The notes beneath the pieces were generated by a model. It worked only from the letters and a program-made list of their open reading frames with translations. It was not told the DNA's origin and made no database searches. Positions 62,922 through 64,000 of a DNA stretch of 64,000 bases are shown here, piece by piece. The first letter of the stretch is position 1. Each line of letters begins with the position of its first letter. Made by a program: the position numbers and the translations under genes. The DNA comes from Brevibacillus fluminis (GTDB lineage: Bacteria > Bacillota > Bacilli > Brevibacillales > Brevibacillaceae), in assembly GCF_003710825.1 (NCBI RefSeq), contig NZ_RHHQ01000007.1:186001-250000 (forward strand), given 5' to 3'.

Positions 62922-64000
62922 ATGAGAGAGTTTCTGCTTTATTACGGCATCTTTGCCATCTACTACGTCATTGCGATCAACTCCATGTATTTTTTCATCA
63001 TGATGTTCTCGTTCAAGAACATCATGACGATTTTGAAAAGCTCGGTTTATTCGCGCTTCCAGAAGTTGTCAGGTTCGGAGTACGTACCGCCGATCTCGAT
63101 TTTGGTTCCGGCATACAACGAAGAGCTGACGATTATTGAAAATGTTCGTTCGCTTCTGTCATTGAACTATCCACGGTATGAGGTGATCGTGGTCAATGAC
63201 GGCTCGAAGGACGATACGCTGCAAGTCTTGATCGATCAGTTTGAGCTGACAGCGGCCAAGCATCAACCGATCAACCGGGTGCTGTCCACGTCGAAAGTGA
63301 GGGGGATTTACCACAATCCCGCTTACCCGAACCTTTATCTGATCGACAAGGGGAACGGGGGAAAAGCGGATTCGCTCAATGCCGGAATCAACCTTTCCCA
63401 CTACCCGCTGATCGCTTCGATCGACGCGGACTCCTTGCTGGAAAAAGACGCGCTGATCCGGATCGCCAAAGTTTATATGGAAAATCCGGAAGAGACGGTT
63501 GCAATCGGTGGCGATATCCGCATCGCGAACGGCTGCAAGATTGAAGACGGAGTCGTAAGCGACATCCGCTTGCCGAAAAAGCTATTGCCGATGCTACAGT
63601 GTGTCGAGTATCTCAAGGCGTTTCTCGGCGGCCGGATCGGCTGGAGTGCGATCAACGGGTTGATCATCGTCTCGGGGGCGTTCGGCGTGTTCCGCAAAGA
63701 CTATGTGGTCAAGGTCGGCGGCTATCGCGAAGGTTATCCCGGCGAGGACATGAACATTATCATCAAGCTGCACAAATACATGCTGGAAAACAAGCTGCCG
63801 TATCGGATCGCGTTTGCGCCGGACGCGGTGTGCTGGACCCAGGCGCCCGATTCGTTCAAAATTTTGGGCAGCCAGCGGCGCAGATGGGGCCGCGGGAATC
63901 TGAAAAACATGATCGAGTACGGCAAAAACATGGTGCTACGTCCCAAATACAAAGTGTTCGGGATGATCACGCTGCCGTTCAACATCTTGTTTGAGACACT
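62922..64000 (+). CDS. Processive family-2 glycosyltransferase, cut by window end
   Basis: ATG at 62922 follows AGGAAGGAGGAAGAC. The 359 codons visible show an N-terminal membrane helix (YYGIFAIYYVIAINSMYFFI), then a GT-A domain: PAYNEEL, VVNDGSKDD, SIDADSLLEKD with the DxD, GYREGYPGED and QRRRWGRGN (the QxxRW motif of processive synthases). The C-terminal membrane helices lie beyond the window. Similar enzymes make cellulose, hyaluronan or poly-N-acetylglucosamine from UDP-sugars at the membrane; the product here is unknown. Confidence 0.9.
   Translation, partial: MREFLLYYGIFAIYYVIAINSMYFFIMMFSFKNIMTILKSSVYSRFQKLSGSEYVPPISILVPAYNEELTIIENVRSLLSLNYPRYEVIVVNDGSKDDTLQVLIDQFELTAAKHQPINRVLSTSKVRGIYHNPAYPNLYLIDKGNGGKADSLNAGINLSHYPLIASIDADSLLEKDALIRIAKVYMENPEETVAIGGDIRIANGCKIEDGVVSDIRLPKKLLPMLQCVEYLKAFLGGRIGWSAINGLIIVSGAFGVFRKDYVVKVGGYREGYPGEDMNIIIKLHKYMLENKLPYRIAFAPDAVCWTQAPDSFKILGSQRRRWGRGNLKNMIEYGKNMVLRPKYKVFGMITLPFNILFET

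Noticed and set aside
1..64000. CRISPR arrays, rRNA or tRNA genes
   Set aside because: No regularly spaced repeats and no tRNA-like cloverleaf or rRNA stretches were noticed on reading; a tRNAscan or Infernal run was not possible.

Overview
The window looks like the chromosome of an endospore-forming Gram-positive bacterium, most likely Brevibacillus (Paenibacillaceae). Evidence: a near-perfect GerE, an alpha/beta small acid-soluble spore protein, CwlJ, a three-gene GerA/GerB/GerC germinant-receptor operon, strong GGAGG-type ribosome binding sites with many GTG/TTG starts, and a MocR-type regulator next to D-Ala-D-Ala ligase, the arrangement known as DdlR-Ddl in Brevibacillus brevis. No rRNA, tRNA or CRISPR array was seen.

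Layout. 0-7 kb: secreted subtilisin-family protease, CheX, two peptide-type ABC permeases without ATPase or binding protein, and gerE behind a sigma-K-like promoter. 7.1-8.9 kb: a poorly conserved stretch with a 28-residue peptide gene and decaying ORFs. 8.8-13.7 kb: chloramphenicol acetyltransferase with a complete translational-attenuation leader, a spore protein gene, and the ddlR-ddl-aminotransferase operon. 13.8-17.2 kb: metallophosphoesterase and two divergent DinB proteins. 17.2-25.6 kb: an accessory, decaying region with an IS5-type transposase remnant, cwlJ, a chimeric methyltransferase/radical-SAM-like ORF, an orphan T-box leader, small phage-like ORFs, an IS110 element with a candidate bridge-RNA region, a doubly broken methyltransferase gene and ~75-bp degenerate repeats.

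25.7-33.2 kb: MBL hydrolase, tandem flavin monooxygenases and the germinant-receptor operon. 33.3-45.7 kb: the most interesting metabolic region. A LacI-type repressor gene is followed by two transcription units: GMC oxidoreductase, ThDP enzyme, histidinol-dehydrogenase-like enzyme, ThuA-like protein and APC permease, then a XylFGH/ribose-type ABC importer. Both units carry the same perfect palindrome GTTAACCGGTTAAC just downstream of a sigma-A-type promoter, and a degenerate copy precedes lacI. This looks like one regulon for uptake and oxidation of a polyol, sugar or sugar-acid-like compound; I know no characterised pathway with this gene set.

45.9-59 kb: aldo/keto reductase, a 1020-residue hybrid histidine kinase with two kinase modules, a ring-cleaving-dioxygenase-like VOC protein, LtrA, a DNA alkylation/abasic-site repair cluster (HhH-GPD glycosylase, AlkD-like, endonuclease IV with a C-terminal extension, Ada-like metal-binding protein), YtzI-like and ankyrin proteins, and LrgA/LrgB. 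59.4-64 kb: the start of an apparent exopolysaccharide operon coding for a membrane-anchored glycosidase-like protein, a membrane HEAT-repeat protein and a processive family-2 glycosyltransferase that runs off the window.
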